Assembly (NCBI RefSeq): GCF_001400735.1
Contig: NZ_LJPW01000150.1
Span: 39,262 to 103,261, forward strand
Direction: 5' to 3'
Length of the DNA stretch: 64,000 nt
Source: Pseudomonas caricapapayae
GTDB taxonomy: Bacteria; Pseudomonadota; Gammaproteobacteria; Pseudomonadales; Pseudomonadaceae
Positions 47,062 through 56,858 of this stretch are shown one piece after another. A model generated the notes under the pieces. It saw nothing but the letters and a program-made list of their open reading frames with translations. It ran no database searches and was not told where the DNA came from. Made by a program: the position numbers and the translations under genes. Positions within the stretch are counted from its first letter, which is position 1, and every line of letters starts with the position of its first letter.

Positions 47062-47202
47062 CAGCTCATGCAACACCCCAAGCCCGGCCGATGTCGGGCT
47101 TCTTCATGTCTGGCCCAGGATGAAATACACACTGCGCTGGCGTCCTCCGCAAATGCGCAGCACTATGCTCACATCGCCTATTGAGCCCATCAGGAATCGA
47201 GC

Positions 47203-47826
47203 ATGTCAGACACTATTCACTCCTACGAACCATCTAAAGGTCATGGCCTGCCACATGACCCGTTCAATGCCATTGTAGGTCCCCGCCCGATTGGCTGGAT
47301 TTCTTCACAGGACGCCAACGGCAAATTGAATCTGGCACCCTACAGCTTCTTCAATGCGTTCAACTACGTTCCACCCATCATCGGTTTCTGCAGCGTTGGT
47401 CGCAAAGACAGCCTCAATAACATTGAGCAGACCGGCGAATTCGTCTGGAACCTCGCCACTCGTTCGCTGGCAGAAGCCATGAACCAGAGCTGTGCACCGG
47501 TCGCGCCGGACGTCAGTGAATTCGAGCTGGCAAACCTGACGCCATTGGCATCCCATATCGTTTCGGTGCCACGTGTGCTTGAGACGCCGGTGTCGTTCGA
47601 ATGCAAAGTCACGCAGATCATTCAGTTGCAACGTGCCGACAAGGAACGGGTACCCAGCTGGCTGATTCTGGGCGAAGTAGTGGCCGTACACATCGAGAAA
47701 TCCCTGCTCAAGGACGGCGTTTACGACACCGCCGCCGCCGAGCCGATCCTGCGTGGCGGCGGCCCTGCGGATTACTTCCAGCTCGGGCCGGAAGCGCTGT
47801 TCAAAATGTTCCGCCCAGGCGCCTGA
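47203..47826 (+). CDS. Flavin reductase-like domain protein
   Basis: A 207-aa FMN-binding split-barrel protein: DPFNAIVGPRPIGWISSQDANGKLNLAPYSFFNAFNYVPP (residues ~20-60) and DSLNNIEQTGEFVWNLAT are the standard flavin reductase-like sequence. It probably reduces or carries FMN for an unidentified oxygenase, or acts as a flavoredoxin. Alone in its direction, with a small gene convergent to it. Confidence 0.85.
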   Translation: MSDTIHSYEPSKGHGLPHDPFNAIVGPRPIGWISSQDANGKLNLAPYSFFNAFNYVPPIIGFCSVGRKDSLNNIEQTGEFVWNLATRSLAEAMNQSCAPVAPDVSEFELANLTPLASHIVSVPRVLETPVSFECKVTQIIQLQRADKERVPSWLILGEVVAVHIEKSLLKDGVYDTAAAEPILRGGGPADYFQLGPEALFKMFRPGA

Positions 47827-48066
47827 TCAGGAGTCGGCCCATACCGGCTGACCCTCGGCATCGATGCCGATCAGCCGCTGAAGCTCCTGCACAGCGGCCA
47901 GGTCGGCATCATCGGCGGTCTTGAACTTCTGATCAGGCAACAGCGCATGAAAGCGTGGTGCACCACCAGCGCCCAATGCCTTGACGGCAATCGCCGCGTT
48001 GTAACCCTGCTCGGAAGGCATGACTGCCGAGACTACTTCAAACCCGTTGTATTCCTTGCGTGCCAT
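47827..48066 (-). CDS. Small conserved hypothetical protein
   Basis: A 79-aa cytoplasmic protein (MARKEYNGFEVVSAVMPS...), directly abutting and convergent with the flavin reductase-like gene. No recognised domain. Its composition and codon use fit a genuine gene, but function is unknown. Confidence 0.6.
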   Translation of the reverse strand: MARKEYNGFEVVSAVMPSEQGYNAAIAVKALGAGGAPRFHALLPDQKFKTADDADLAAVQELQRLIGIDAEGQPVWADS

Positions 48067-48231
48067 TGGCCTCGACCCTGCTTGTAAATCGGAGCGCGAA
48101 TTCTAACGCGTCTTCCAGCGCATTCGTCATGCAGCATGCTGTGATGATGACAACCGACGTCCGCCCCAACCTTGTCCTACACTCTAATCAGTTCTTTCAA
48201 ACTGCTCTGTAGCCGAGGTAAGGAGTGCGTC

Positions 48232-48402
48232 ATGAAAGCAATAACAAGAAAGTGCATGGTGGTTATCGGTGCCCTCGCGGTAATGGCGGTATACACCGCA
48301 GGGGCCTATCGTAACGAACTGGCGCGTCAGGCTCCGCAGGTCGCCAGTTGCACGTTCGGCCACTGCGTGCCGACCGATGCAACCTTCAGCGCGTTGCGAT
48401 GA
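48232..48402 (+). CDS. Small membrane or exported peptide
   Basis: A 56-aa peptide with one hydrophobic segment (residues 7-25, KCMVVIGALAVMAVYTAGA) followed by a hydrophilic tail with two Cys (CTFGHC). AAGGAG sits at a good distance before the ATG, which favours a real gene. It may be a membrane-anchored or secreted small protein. No homologue recognised. Confidence 0.6.
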   Translation: MKAITRKCMVVIGALAVMAVYTAGAYRNELARQAPQVASCTFGHCVPTDATFSALR

Positions 48403-48529
48403 CGTCTGCACAGGATAAATTGCGCCATCGTTCAGCAAAGGCAGCTATCGATTAGCAAGCTATCGGATTAGACTGGCCAGACTCTCCCGCCACACTTGCG
48501 GCGGGTCACCACTGCCATCAGGTTTTGCC

Positions 48530-50026
48530 TTGACCAGTCTTACTCAAACGCCTCCGGCCATTCGCAGCATTCTATTCGCGCTGATGATGGCGGTACTGCT
48601 CAGCGCGCTGGATCAGACCATCGTTGCCGTCTCGATGCCGGCCATTTCCGCCCAGTTCAGAGATATCGATCTGCTGGCCTGGGTCATTTCCGCGTATATG
48701 GTTTCGCTGACCGTGGCAGTGCCGATCTACGGCAAGCTGGGCGATCTTTACGGGCGGCGTAAGCTGATGCTGTTCGGCCTGGGGCTTTTCACCCTGGCAT
48801 CGCTGTTCTGTGGCATGGCGCAGAGCATGGAACAACTGGTGCTGGCACGCATTCTTCAAGGTATCGGCGCAGGCGGCATGGTTTCGGTAAGCCAGGCAAT
48901 CATCGCCGACATTGTTCCACCGCGTGAGCGCGGCCGTTATCAGGGCTACTTCAGCAGTATGTACGCCGTGGCCAGTGTCGCAGGCCCGGTACTGGGTGGC
49001 TTGATGACTGAATACCTGTCGTGGCGCTGGGTGTTCCTGATCAATCTGCCTTTGGGGGCCGCCGCCCTGATCGTTGCGTATCGAACACTGGTCGGCCTGC
49101 CGGTGCCACAGCGCAAACCGGTTATCGACTACCTGGGTACGGTCCTGATGATCATCGGCCTGACCGCGCTGCTGCTGGGAATTACCGAAATTGGTCAGGG
49201 ACATAATCTGGCCGATGTCGAGGTTCAGTTGTTACTGGGCACTGCCCTGCTGACGCTGGCCATTTTCGTCTGGTACGAACGTCGCACCGCCGAACCTCTA
49301 CTGCCCATGCACCTGTTTGCCAATAAAAGCGCGGTGCTTTGCTGGTGCACCGTATTCTTTACCAGCTTTCAAGCTATTTCCCTGATTGTCCTGATGCCTT
49401 TGCGTTATCAGACCGTCACCGGAGGGGGGGCAGACAGTGCGGCCCTGCACTTGCTTCCGCTGGCTATCGGCATGCCGATGGGTGCCTATTTTGCAGGGCG
49501 ACGCACGGCACAAACCGGGCGTTACAAGCCACTTATTCTGATTGGCGCATTGCTGATGCCCTTCGCAATCCTGGGCATGGCCTTCACGCCTGCGCAGTCG
49601 CTGATCGTGATGAGCCTGTTCATGATCCTCACCGGCATCGCCACCGGCATGCAGTTCCCCACTTCCCTGGTCGGGACCCAGAACTCGGTTCAGCCTCGGG
49701 ATATGGGCGTAGCCACCAGCACGACCAATCTGTTCCGCTCGCTGGGCGGTGCAGTAGGCGTGGCATTGATGTCGGCACTGCTGCTGGCCATGTTGCAGCA
49801 CACCGGGGTAGGTCAGCTCGGCGCGGGAGCGCTGGGTGGCGAAGGCAGCTCCGGGAATGTTCTGCTCGACAGCCTGAATGCAGCAACCGGACCGGCACTG
49901 GAAACGCTGCGAGCCGAACTGGCATTGACCTTCAGACACCTGCTCATGACCAGCGCTGCCATTTCGCTGCTCGGCCTTGCCGCAGCGGCGGTGATGCCGA
50001 ATACGCTATTGCGAGGCCGGGACTAG
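48530..50026 (+). CDS. Multidrug efflux MFS transporter (EmrB/QacA, DHA2)
   Basis: A 498-aa drug:proton antiporter with fourteen transmembrane segments. Motif D-like LDQTIVAVSMPAI lies in segment 1, motif A GKLGDLYGRRK near 72, and motif C AGPVLGG near 150. It begins at TTG 48530, following AGG; no better start is seen. No companion EmrA-type fusion protein lies beside it, so it may act alone. Confidence 0.88.
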   Translation: MTSLTQTPPAIRSILFALMMAVLLSALDQTIVAVSMPAISAQFRDIDLLAWVISAYMVSLTVAVPIYGKLGDLYGRRKLMLFGLGLFTLASLFCGMAQSMEQLVLARILQGIGAGGMVSVSQAIIADIVPPRERGRYQGYFSSMYAVASVAGPVLGGLMTEYLSWRWVFLINLPLGAAALIVAYRTLVGLPVPQRKPVIDYLGTVLMIIGLTALLLGITEIGQGHNLADVEVQLLLGTALLTLAIFVWYERRTAEPLLPMHLFANKSAVLCWCTVFFTSFQAISLIVLMPLRYQTVTGGGADSAALHLLPLAIGMPMGAYFAGRRTAQTGRYKPLILIGALLMPFAILGMAFTPAQSLIVMSLFMILTGIATGMQFPTSLVGTQNSVQPRDMGVATSTTNLFRSLGGAVGVALMSALLLAMLQHTGVGQLGAGALGGEGSSGNVLLDSLNAATGPALETLRAELALTFRHLLMTSAAISLLGLAAAAVMPNTLLRGRD

Positions 50027-50040
50027 TTCGACTTTAGGAC

Positions 50041-51174
50041 TCAGGAAGGTACACCGGCCCAGAACCACTGGGTTTTCTTGCTCTTTATATGGGCGAACGC
50101 AGGCATGAGTTCACCTTCGTCGAAATGCCGCCGGGAGCCGAACTGCGCGCTGCTGAACCAGCAGCCCGAGCGTGGACATGCCTGCCCTGCATCGACTGGC
50201 GGCAGAGGTTTCTCATCGAATCGCGCATACCATTGCGCAGTGGTTTCTTCGGTAAAACCGATCCCGGGGGCAAGGTAGGGATGAAGGTTGCCGGTGTCCT
50301 GCAGGCGAATCGGTTTGATCATCCGGTTGACCGTCACATAGGCTTGCGGCGGCGGCAGACCTCTGCCCCCCAACTCAGGCACCGCCCCTGCCCGAATGAT
50401 CAACCCGTTGCGATAGCGGTGGAACACGATGTCGCTGTGAGCGCTCATTTCGCCCCGCAATCTGTCGCTTCCTCCCAACTGCCTGACAAACGCCTCGCCC
50501 AACACCGTGTACCAGCTCACACCCTTGATGCGATCCAGCAAGCGCAGGCTTTCGATGTGCGGACCGGGATCGACCATCAACCCGATGTAGTCCTGAGCCA
50601 GTCGATATTCCCAGGGTAAATACTGATGACCATCGCAAGGCAATACACAGGCAAGCCCACCAAAACCATGCTCGGCCTGGACTTCACTGCTCAGATAGCG
50701 AATCCAGGCCTCGTAGTTTTTCAAGCCGTCGGGCTCGGTCAGGTAAGACCAGGGCAGTACCATTTTCAGACACGAACGATCATTGTCGGCCTGTCCCTCC
50801 GGAGTGTTCATGACAAACAGGCTGTACATGGCGACTTCGGCCTGGGTAGCGCTGGCGATAGACCAGATGAACTGTTCACCCGGCAGACTTTCGACAACCT
50901 GACGCCGGGTCGACGAAAACCCCGATCCGCTCAAGCGGCGCATGCGTTTGAACAACTGCCATTTGAGTTTCGTCTTGAACGCCTCGTAGAAACGCGAAAA
51001 ACAGGCTTCGACCCGACGCTTCATCTCCACGGTGTGGCCGTTGCGAAAGTACAGCGTGGTAATCAACCCAAGCCGAATGACCGGCGTCCCCAATTCAGAA
51101 TCCATCGCCACCCGTGCGGATTGGTGCGTGACTCCGGTCAGTAGCCTCACAGTATCAGTTGCGGTGTCCGACAT
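50041..51174 (-). CDS. Type VI immunity-family protein (DUF3396-like)
   Basis: A 377-aa cytoplasmic protein. The middle and end (FHRYRNGLIIRAGAVPELGG, VTVNRMIKPIRL, ACPRSGCWFSSAQ) match DUF3396, the family of immunity proteins such as TsiV3 that neutralise type VI secretion effectors. It is orphan: no VgrG, PAAR or toxin gene is beside it in the window. Either it guards against toxins of neighbours or its partner was lost. Confidence 0.65.
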   Translation of the reverse strand: MSDTATDTVRLLTGVTHQSARVAMDSELGTPVIRLGLITTLYFRNGHTVEMKRRVEACFSRFYEAFKTKLKWQLFKRMRRLSGSGFSSTRRQVVESLPGEQFIWSIASATQAEVAMYSLFVMNTPEGQADNDRSCLKMVLPWSYLTEPDGLKNYEAWIRYLSSEVQAEHGFGGLACVLPCDGHQYLPWEYRLAQDYIGLMVDPGPHIESLRLLDRIKGVSWYTVLGEAFVRQLGGSDRLRGEMSAHSDIVFHRYRNGLIIRAGAVPELGGRGLPPPQAYVTVNRMIKPIRLQDTGNLHPYLAPGIGFTEETTAQWYARFDEKPLPPVDAGQACPRSGCWFSSAQFGSRRHFDEGELMPAFAHIKSKKTQWFWAGVPS

Positions 51175-51659
51175 GCCCCGCCCTCCGTTCGAAGGCGGGA
51201 GCCAGGTTTACGCTCAGGCCTGCATGCGCTTCACACGTTTCCATAATGCTCGACAGGCACCCGCACGCAGGCGCGCAAGGCCTTCGTCCACGCGTGTGCA
51301 TTTCAGCAGATCTGGTGTTGATTTCAGGGCACATAGGCGCAAGATTCGGCAAAAACATGCAACCCTCCTCTCTTCTGATGTTTCAGGATGCGAAGAGTGA
51401 AGGGAGTTGTCCTGCGGGGCAATACTCGGAAATTACTTTGGGAAATCAGCTACATGTATCAGGAAATGTCCTACCTGCTTCCTACAATATTTTGTCGGAT
51501 CGAGGCTTGATCGGCGGTAACGGTTCAGCGCAATCAAAGAAGTCAGGTAAACAGTCGGTAAACACACTGTATGAGAAGCACGAAATGGCGTTAGGCTGTG
51601 TATGAAAAGGAACGGCCGACTCAACCACCGAGCGCTACAGCCGGTTACCCTTCCTTCAC
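51175..51659. other. Gene-free stretch between immunity-like gene and pmeR
   Basis: About 485 bp. Open frames exist on both strands but none has family sequence, a ribosome site and typical codon use together. It may hold a decayed gene; I could not identify any. Confidence 0.4.
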
Positions 51660-52304
51660 TCAGGAAGCATTGGCGACCCGTAGCGTGGGGCTGAAACGCA
51701 GCATGTCCAGGCACACATCAACCAGTTGCTCAGCCTCTACCGGCAACGAAAAGCTGTCGGGAACCAGCAGCCATTGATAAATAATGCCGTTGACGTAGGA
51801 AAACAGGGCGACCGCGGCCCGGGACGTGTCCAGCTCTTTGGGGAGTTGCCCTTGGCGCACGGCATTGTTCAGCCCCAGAGTTATGCGGTCATGACACTGG
51901 ATGGCGTTGTCCTGACGCTGCCGACGAAAATCACACATTTCGTCAGTAAACTCGCACTTATGAAACAGGATTTCATTGATGCGACGGGTTTTTGGGTCCA
52001 GTGCGAGTTCATGAAACAAATGAATCAACAGATTTCTCATGCAACCCAGCGGGTCTTCCTCCTCTTCGCTCTGACTGGCTTGCGCCATTTCGTCGAGCGG
52101 TTCCTGAAGGCTGTCGAGCATTGCCTGAACCAGATCGGCCTTGTTGTTGAAGTGCCAGTAAATGGCTCCTCGCGTTACACCGGCAAGGGTTGCGATGTCG
52201 GCCAGCGTGGTGCGGGCGACGCCTCGCTCATAAAAAGCCTGCTCGGCAGCCTCCAGAATCTGGCTGCGAGTGATCTGAGCTTCCTCTTTGGTGCGACGAA
52301 CCAT
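51660..52304 (-). CDS. pmeR: TetR-family repressor of the efflux operon (PmeR/TtgR)
   Basis: A 214-aa regulator. The N-terminal HTH (ARTTLADIATLAGVTRGAIYWHFNNKADL, residues ~30-58) is nearly that of TtgR/AcrR. The C-terminal ligand domain is helical. It is divergent from mexA, 255 bp apart, with a TtgR-type operator between. In P. syringae PmeR represses mexAB-oprM and responds to plant phenolics such as flavonoids (established for DC3000). The gene is intact. Confidence 0.9.
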   Translation of the reverse strand: MVRRTKEEAQITRSQILEAAEQAFYERGVARTTLADIATLAGVTRGAIYWHFNNKADLVQAMLDSLQEPLDEMAQASQSEEEEDPLGCMRNLLIHLFHELALDPKTRRINEILFHKCEFTDEMCDFRRQRQDNAIQCHDRITLGLNNAVRQGQLPKELDTSRAAVALFSYVNGIIYQWLLVPDSFSLPVEAEQLVDVCLDMLRFSPTLRVANAS

Positions 52305-52443
52305 GGCAATAAAACCTCAAAAAATTCACCTCACGCATGCGTCTGGCGGCATGCCTGGAGATATGACCGGGCGGCATTTGTCTCGCCTTGTCCCGAATTG
52401 GCTGTCGGCACCGTGAATAGTGGCCGAATGCGCACGGCGGGTG

Positions 52444-52469
52444 TTTACAAACAGCCGCGAATGTAAGTA
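52444..52469. promoter_or_regulatory. PmeR/TtgR operator in the mexA promoter
   Basis: TTTACA at 52444-52449 and TGTAA at 52462-52466 form an interrupted inverted repeat, followed by GTATATTCCTTAGCA. This is, from memory, nearly the TtgR operator of P. putida ttgABC, which overlaps that promoter. Binding here would block mexA transcription and probably also pmeR's own. Confidence 0.75.
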
Positions 52470-52559
52470 TATTCCTTAGCATGCTACTTATCTAGCCGAA
52501 ATATTTTTTAACACTTCAACGTACTGTTGAGAAAACAGGCTCCTGCCCCGAGGATCTTC

Positions 52560-53720
52560 ATGCAATTCAAGCCAGCTGTTACCGTTCTGGTCACTGCCGT
52601 CGCCCTGGCAACCCTGCTCAGTGGCTGTAGCAAGAAGGAACAGGCGGCCCCGCCTGCGCAAACCCCTCAGGTCGGCGTCGTTACCCTCAAAGCACAGCCC
52701 TATACACTGACCACCGAGCTGCCGGGCCGGACCACCGCGTTCCGCGTGGCCGAGGTACGCCCTCAGGTCAACGGCATTATTCTCAAGCGTCTGTTTACCG
52801 AAGGCGGCGACGTCAAGGCCGGTCAACAGCTCTATCAGATCGATCCTGCGGTCTATGAAGCCAATGCCAATAGCGCCAAGGCGACGCTTCAGTCCGCCAA
52901 GTCGATGTCTGATCGCTACAAACAACTGGTCAGCGAGCAAGCGGTAAGCCGTCAGGAGTACGACACTGCGCTGGCGTCTACTCAGGAAGCTCAGGCCGCC
53001 CTGCAAACTGCCCAGATCAACCTGCGTTACACCAAGGTGCTGGCGCCTATTTCCGGTCGGATCGGACGCTCTGCCGTGACCGAAGGCGCATTGGTCAGCA
53101 GCGCCCAGACCGAGGCAATGGCAACCATTCAGCAGCTCGACCCGATCTACGTCGACGTGGTTCAGTCTTCCGCAGACATGCTCAAGCTGCGCAATGACCT
53201 GGAAAGCGGCAAGCTGCAGAAGGCTGGCGACAACGCGGCCAAGGTCAAGCTGACGCTGGAAGACAACAGTGTCTACGGCCAGGAAGGCAAGCTGGAATTT
53301 TCCGAAGTATCGGTTGATCAGACCACCGGCTCCGTGACCCTGCGCGCCGTGTTCCCGAACCCGGAACACCGTCTGCTGCCGGGCATGTTCGTCCATGCGC
53401 AACTGCAGGCCGGCGTCAACTCGAAAGCGATTCTGGCACCGCAACAAGGTGTGACTCGCGACCTGAAAGGCACGCCGACTGCCATGGTGGTCAATCAGGA
53501 CAACAAGGTCGAAATGCGTACTCTGGTGGCCAACCGCACCGTGGGCAGCGACTGGCTGATCGAAGACGGCCTGAAAGAAGGTGATCGCGTCATCACTGAA
53601 GGCTTGCAGTACGTCAAACCAGGCGCGGAAGTGAAAGTCGCCGAAGCGACCAACGTCAAAGGAGCAAACCCGGCACCTGCCCCGGCCACTGATAAAGCCG
53701 CAGGCAGCAAAGGGGAGTAA
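52560..53720 (+). CDS. mexA: RND efflux periplasmic adaptor MexA
   Basis: A 386-aa membrane-fusion lipoprotein that joins MexB to OprM. The lipobox LLSGC gives a lipidated Cys near residue 22. Lipoyl (AEVRPQVNGIILKRLFTEGGDV), coiled hairpin (~95-160) and beta-barrel domains follow in the usual order. The start at 52560 has AGGA upstream; the frame opens earlier at 52527 without family sequence. First gene of the efflux operon. Confidence 0.95.
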   Translation: MQFKPAVTVLVTAVALATLLSGCSKKEQAAPPAQTPQVGVVTLKAQPYTLTTELPGRTTAFRVAEVRPQVNGIILKRLFTEGGDVKAGQQLYQIDPAVYEANANSAKATLQSAKSMSDRYKQLVSEQAVSRQEYDTALASTQEAQAALQTAQINLRYTKVLAPISGRIGRSAVTEGALVSSAQTEAMATIQQLDPIYVDVVQSSADMLKLRNDLESGKLQKAGDNAAKVKLTLEDNSVYGQEGKLEFSEVSVDQTTGSVTLRAVFPNPEHRLLPGMFVHAQLQAGVNSKAILAPQQGVTRDLKGTPTAMVVNQDNKVEMRTLVANRTVGSDWLIEDGLKEGDRVITEGLQYVKPGAEVKVAEATNVKGANPAPAPATDKAAGSKGE

Positions 53721-53723
53721 CCC

Positions 53724-56700
53724 ATGTCGAAATTTTTTATTGATCGACCCATTTTTGCCTGGGTTATTGCCCTCGTGATCATGCTGGTCGGTGCGCTGTC
53801 GATTTCCAGCCTGCCGATCAACCAGTACCCGAGCATCGCACCGCCAGCCATCGGTATCCAGGTCACCTATCCGGGCGCTTCCGCCCAGACAGTGCAGGAC
53901 ACCGTGGTGCAGGTGATCGAGCAACAGCTCAACGGTATCGATAACCTGCGTTATGTCAGCTCGGAAAGTAACTCCGACGGCAGCATGACCATCACCGCGA
54001 CCTTCAATCAGGGCACCAACCCGGATACCGCGCAGGTTCAGGTGCAGAACAAGCTCAACCTCGCGACCCCGCTGCTGCCGCAAGAAGTGCAGCAACAGGG
54101 TATCCGCGTGACCAAGGCAGTGAAAAACTTCCTGATGGTCATCGGCCTGGTGTCGGAAGACGGCAGCATGGGCAAGGAAGACCTGGCCAACTACATCGTG
54201 TCGAACATGCAGGACCCGATTTCCCGGACCTCCGGTGTCGGTGACTTCCAGGTGTTCGGTTCGCAGTACGCCATGCGTATCTGGCTGGACCCGGCCAAGC
54301 TGAACAACTTCCAGCTGACTCCGGTGGACGTGAAAGACGCAATCACCGCCCAGAACGTTCAGGTATCGTCCGGCCAGTTAGGCGGCCTGCCGTCCATCAG
54401 CGGCCAGCAACTGAACGCCACAATCATCGGCAAGACGCGTCTGCAGACCGCCGAGCAGTTCGGCAACATCTTCCTCAAGGTCAACACCGACGGCTCGCAG
54501 GTTCGCCTGAAAGACGTCGCCACGGTCGGCCTGGGCGCAGAGAACTACAGCACCGACTCGCAGTTCGACGGCAAACCGGCATCGGGTCTGGCGATCAAAC
54601 TCGCCACCGGTGCCAACGCACTGGACACCGCCAAGGCCATCCGTGCGACCGTTTCGTCGCTGGAGCCGTTCTTCCCGCCAGGCATGAAAGTCGTCTACCC
54701 GTATGACACCACGCCCGTTGTCAGCGAATCGATCAACGGTGTGGTCCACACCCTGATCGAAGCGATCGTGCTGGTGTTCCTGGTGATGTACCTGTTCCTG
54801 CAGAACTTCCGCGCCACCGTCATTACAACCATGACAGTGCCGGTCGTATTGCTGGGTACGTTCGGCATCCTTGCCGCCTTCGGCTTCACCATCAACACCC
54901 TGACCATGTTCGGTATGGTGCTGGCCATCGGCTTGCTGGTGGACGATGCGATTGTGGTGGTGGAAAACGTCGAGCGGGTCATGGAGGAAGAAAAGCTCTC
55001 TCCGCGCGACGCCACGATCAAATCCATGACTCAGATTCAGGGCGCGCTGGTCGGTATCGCGCTGGTGCTGTCGGCGGTTCTGTTGCCGATGGCGTTCTTC
55101 GGTGGTTCTACCGGGGTGATCTACAAACAGTTCTCGATCACCATCGTCTCGGCCATGGCCCTGTCGGTCGTCGTGGCACTGATCTTTACCCCGGCGCTCT
55201 GCGCGACCATGCTCAAGCCCATCGACGAGAAGACCCACGGCCAGCCCAAACGCGGTTTCTTTGGCTGGTTCAACCGCACCTTCGACCGTAGCGTTCTGAG
55301 CTACGAGCGCGGCGTCGGCAACATGCTCAAGCACAAGTGGCCGGCATACCTGGGTTATATCCTGATCTGTGCAGGCATGGTCTGGATGTTCATGCGGATC
55401 CCGGCAGCGTTCCTTCCTGAAGAAGATCAGGGCGTTATCTTTGCCCAGATCCAGACCCCGGCGGGCTCATCGACCGAGCGTACGCAAGAAGTCATCGACA
55501 ACATGCGTGAATACCTGCTGACCAAGGAAAGCGGCGCAGTGAAGTCGGTGTTCTCGGTAAACGGTTTCAACTTTGCGGGCCGCGGTCAAAGCTCGGCGAT
55601 TGCATTTGTAATGCTCAAGCCGTGGGAAGAACGTGATTCCAACAACAGTGTCTTCGAACTGGCCAAGCGTGCTCAGGGCTATTTCTTCAGCCTGCGCGAC
55701 GCAATGGTGTTCGCGGTCGTTCCACCATCGGTTCTCGAACTGGGTAACGCCACCGGTTTCGACGTCTATCTGCAGGATCAGGGCGGCGTTGGCCACGACA
55801 AGCTGATGGAAGCGCGTAACCAGTTCCTCGGCATGGCATCCCAGAGCAAGATTCTGGCAGGCGTGCGTCCGAACGGGCTGAATGACGAACCGCAATACCA
55901 GTTGATTATCGACGACGAGCGCGCCAGTGCGCTGGGCATCACCCTGTCGGACATCAACAACACACTGTCCATCGCGCTGGGTGGCAGCTACGTCAATGAC
56001 TTCATCGACCGCGGCCGTGTGAAGAAGGTGTACATCCAGGGCGATGCGGGTGCGCGTATGACGCCTGAAGACCTCAAGAAGTGGTACGTGCGCAACAGCT
56101 CGGGCGAAATGGTGCCGTTCTCGGCCTTCGCCAGCGGCAAGTGGGCCTACGGTTCACCGAAACTGTCGCGCTACAACGGCGTGGCGGCAGAGGAAGTGCT
56201 CGGTACGCCAGCCCCTGGCTACAGCAGCGGCGAGGCAATGGCCGAGGTCGAAGCGCTGGCCAAGAAGCTGCCGCAAGGGATCGGTATTTCGTGGACCGGT
56301 CTGTCTTACGAGGAGCGTCTGTCCGGCTCGCAGGCCCCTGCCCTTTATGCGCTGTCCTTGCTGGTCGTGTTCCTCTGTCTGGCGGCGCTGTATGAAAGCT
56401 GGTCGATCCCGATCGCGGTCATCCTCGTCGTGCCACTGGGGGTCATCGGTGCGCTGATGGCAACCAGCTTGCGCGGCCTGTCCAACGACGTGTTCTTCCA
56501 GGTCGGACTGCTGGTGACGGTGGGGCTGGCGGCGAAGAACGCCATTCTGATCGTCGAGTTCGCCAAAGAGCTTCACGAACAGGGCAAGAGCCTGGTCGAC
56601 TCGGCGATCGAAGCCTGCCGCATGCGTCTGCGCCCGATCATCATGACGTCCATGGCATTTATCCTTGGTGTTGTGCCGCTGGCGATTTCCACGGGCGCAG

Positions 56701-56858
56701 GTTCGGGTAGTCAGCATTCGATCGGTACGGGCGTAATCGGCGGTATGATCACCGCAGTTATTCTGGCGATCTTCTGGGTGCCCCTGTTCTTCGTCTCGGT
56801 TTCAGGGCTCTTCAAGGGCAAGCAGAAACATATTTCACACGATGAGGCTGGCCAATGA
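53724..56858 (+). CDS. mexB: RND efflux pump MexB
   Basis: A 1044-aa inner-membrane drug:proton antiporter of the AcrB/MexB type. It begins MSKFFIDRPIFAWVIAL; the proton-relay pair is Asp407-Asp408 in GLLVDDAIVVVENV; large periplasmic porter loops lie between segments 1-2 and 7-8. It captures lipophilic drugs and plant antimicrobials in the inner leaflet and periplasm. Three bases after mexA, and it overlaps oprM by four bases (ATGA). Confidence 0.96.
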   Translation: MSKFFIDRPIFAWVIALVIMLVGALSISSLPINQYPSIAPPAIGIQVTYPGASAQTVQDTVVQVIEQQLNGIDNLRYVSSESNSDGSMTITATFNQGTNPDTAQVQVQNKLNLATPLLPQEVQQQGIRVTKAVKNFLMVIGLVSEDGSMGKEDLANYIVSNMQDPISRTSGVGDFQVFGSQYAMRIWLDPAKLNNFQLTPVDVKDAITAQNVQVSSGQLGGLPSISGQQLNATIIGKTRLQTAEQFGNIFLKVNTDGSQVRLKDVATVGLGAENYSTDSQFDGKPASGLAIKLATGANALDTAKAIRATVSSLEPFFPPGMKVVYPYDTTPVVSESINGVVHTLIEAIVLVFLVMYLFLQNFRATVITTMTVPVVLLGTFGILAAFGFTINTLTMFGMVLAIGLLVDDAIVVVENVERVMEEEKLSPRDATIKSMTQIQGALVGIALVLSAVLLPMAFFGGSTGVIYKQFSITIVSAMALSVVVALIFTPALCATMLKPIDEKTHGQPKRGFFGWFNRTFDRSVLSYERGVGNMLKHKWPAYLGYILICAGMVWMFMRIPAAFLPEEDQGVIFAQIQTPAGSSTERTQEVIDNMREYLLTKESGAVKSVFSVNGFNFAGRGQSSAIAFVMLKPWEERDSNNSVFELAKRAQGYFFSLRDAMVFAVVPPSVLELGNATGFDVYLQDQGGVGHDKLMEARNQFLGMASQSKILAGVRPNGLNDEPQYQLIIDDERASALGITLSDINNTLSIALGGSYVNDFIDRGRVKKVYIQGDAGARMTPEDLKKWYVRNSSGEMVPFSAFASGKWAYGSPKLSRYNGVAAEEVLGTPAPGYSSGEAMAEVEALAKKLPQGIGISWTGLSYEERLSGSQAPALYALSLLVVFLCLAALYESWSIPIAVILVVPLGVIGALMATSLRGLSNDVFFQVGLLVTVGLAAKNAILIVEFAKELHEQGKSLVDSAIEACRMRLRPIIMTSMAFILGVVPLAISTGAGSGSQHSIGTGVIGGMITAVILAIFWVPLFFVSVSGLFKGKQKHISHDEAGQ

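Noticed and set aside
46576..47076. 166-aa minus-strand frame with TIGTD/TVCTV repeats
   Set aside because: It is the complement of the 39-bp repeats in the exported-protein gene, which has the signal peptide and start.
51159..51605. 148-aa plus-strand frame near pmeR
   Set aside because: No recognisable domain or ribosome site, and composition unlike neighbouring genes.
52488..54095. 535-aa minus-strand open frame across mexA and mexB
   Set aside because: It spans two genuine plus-strand genes and their junction, with His/Gln/Arg-rich composition typical of antisense frames.
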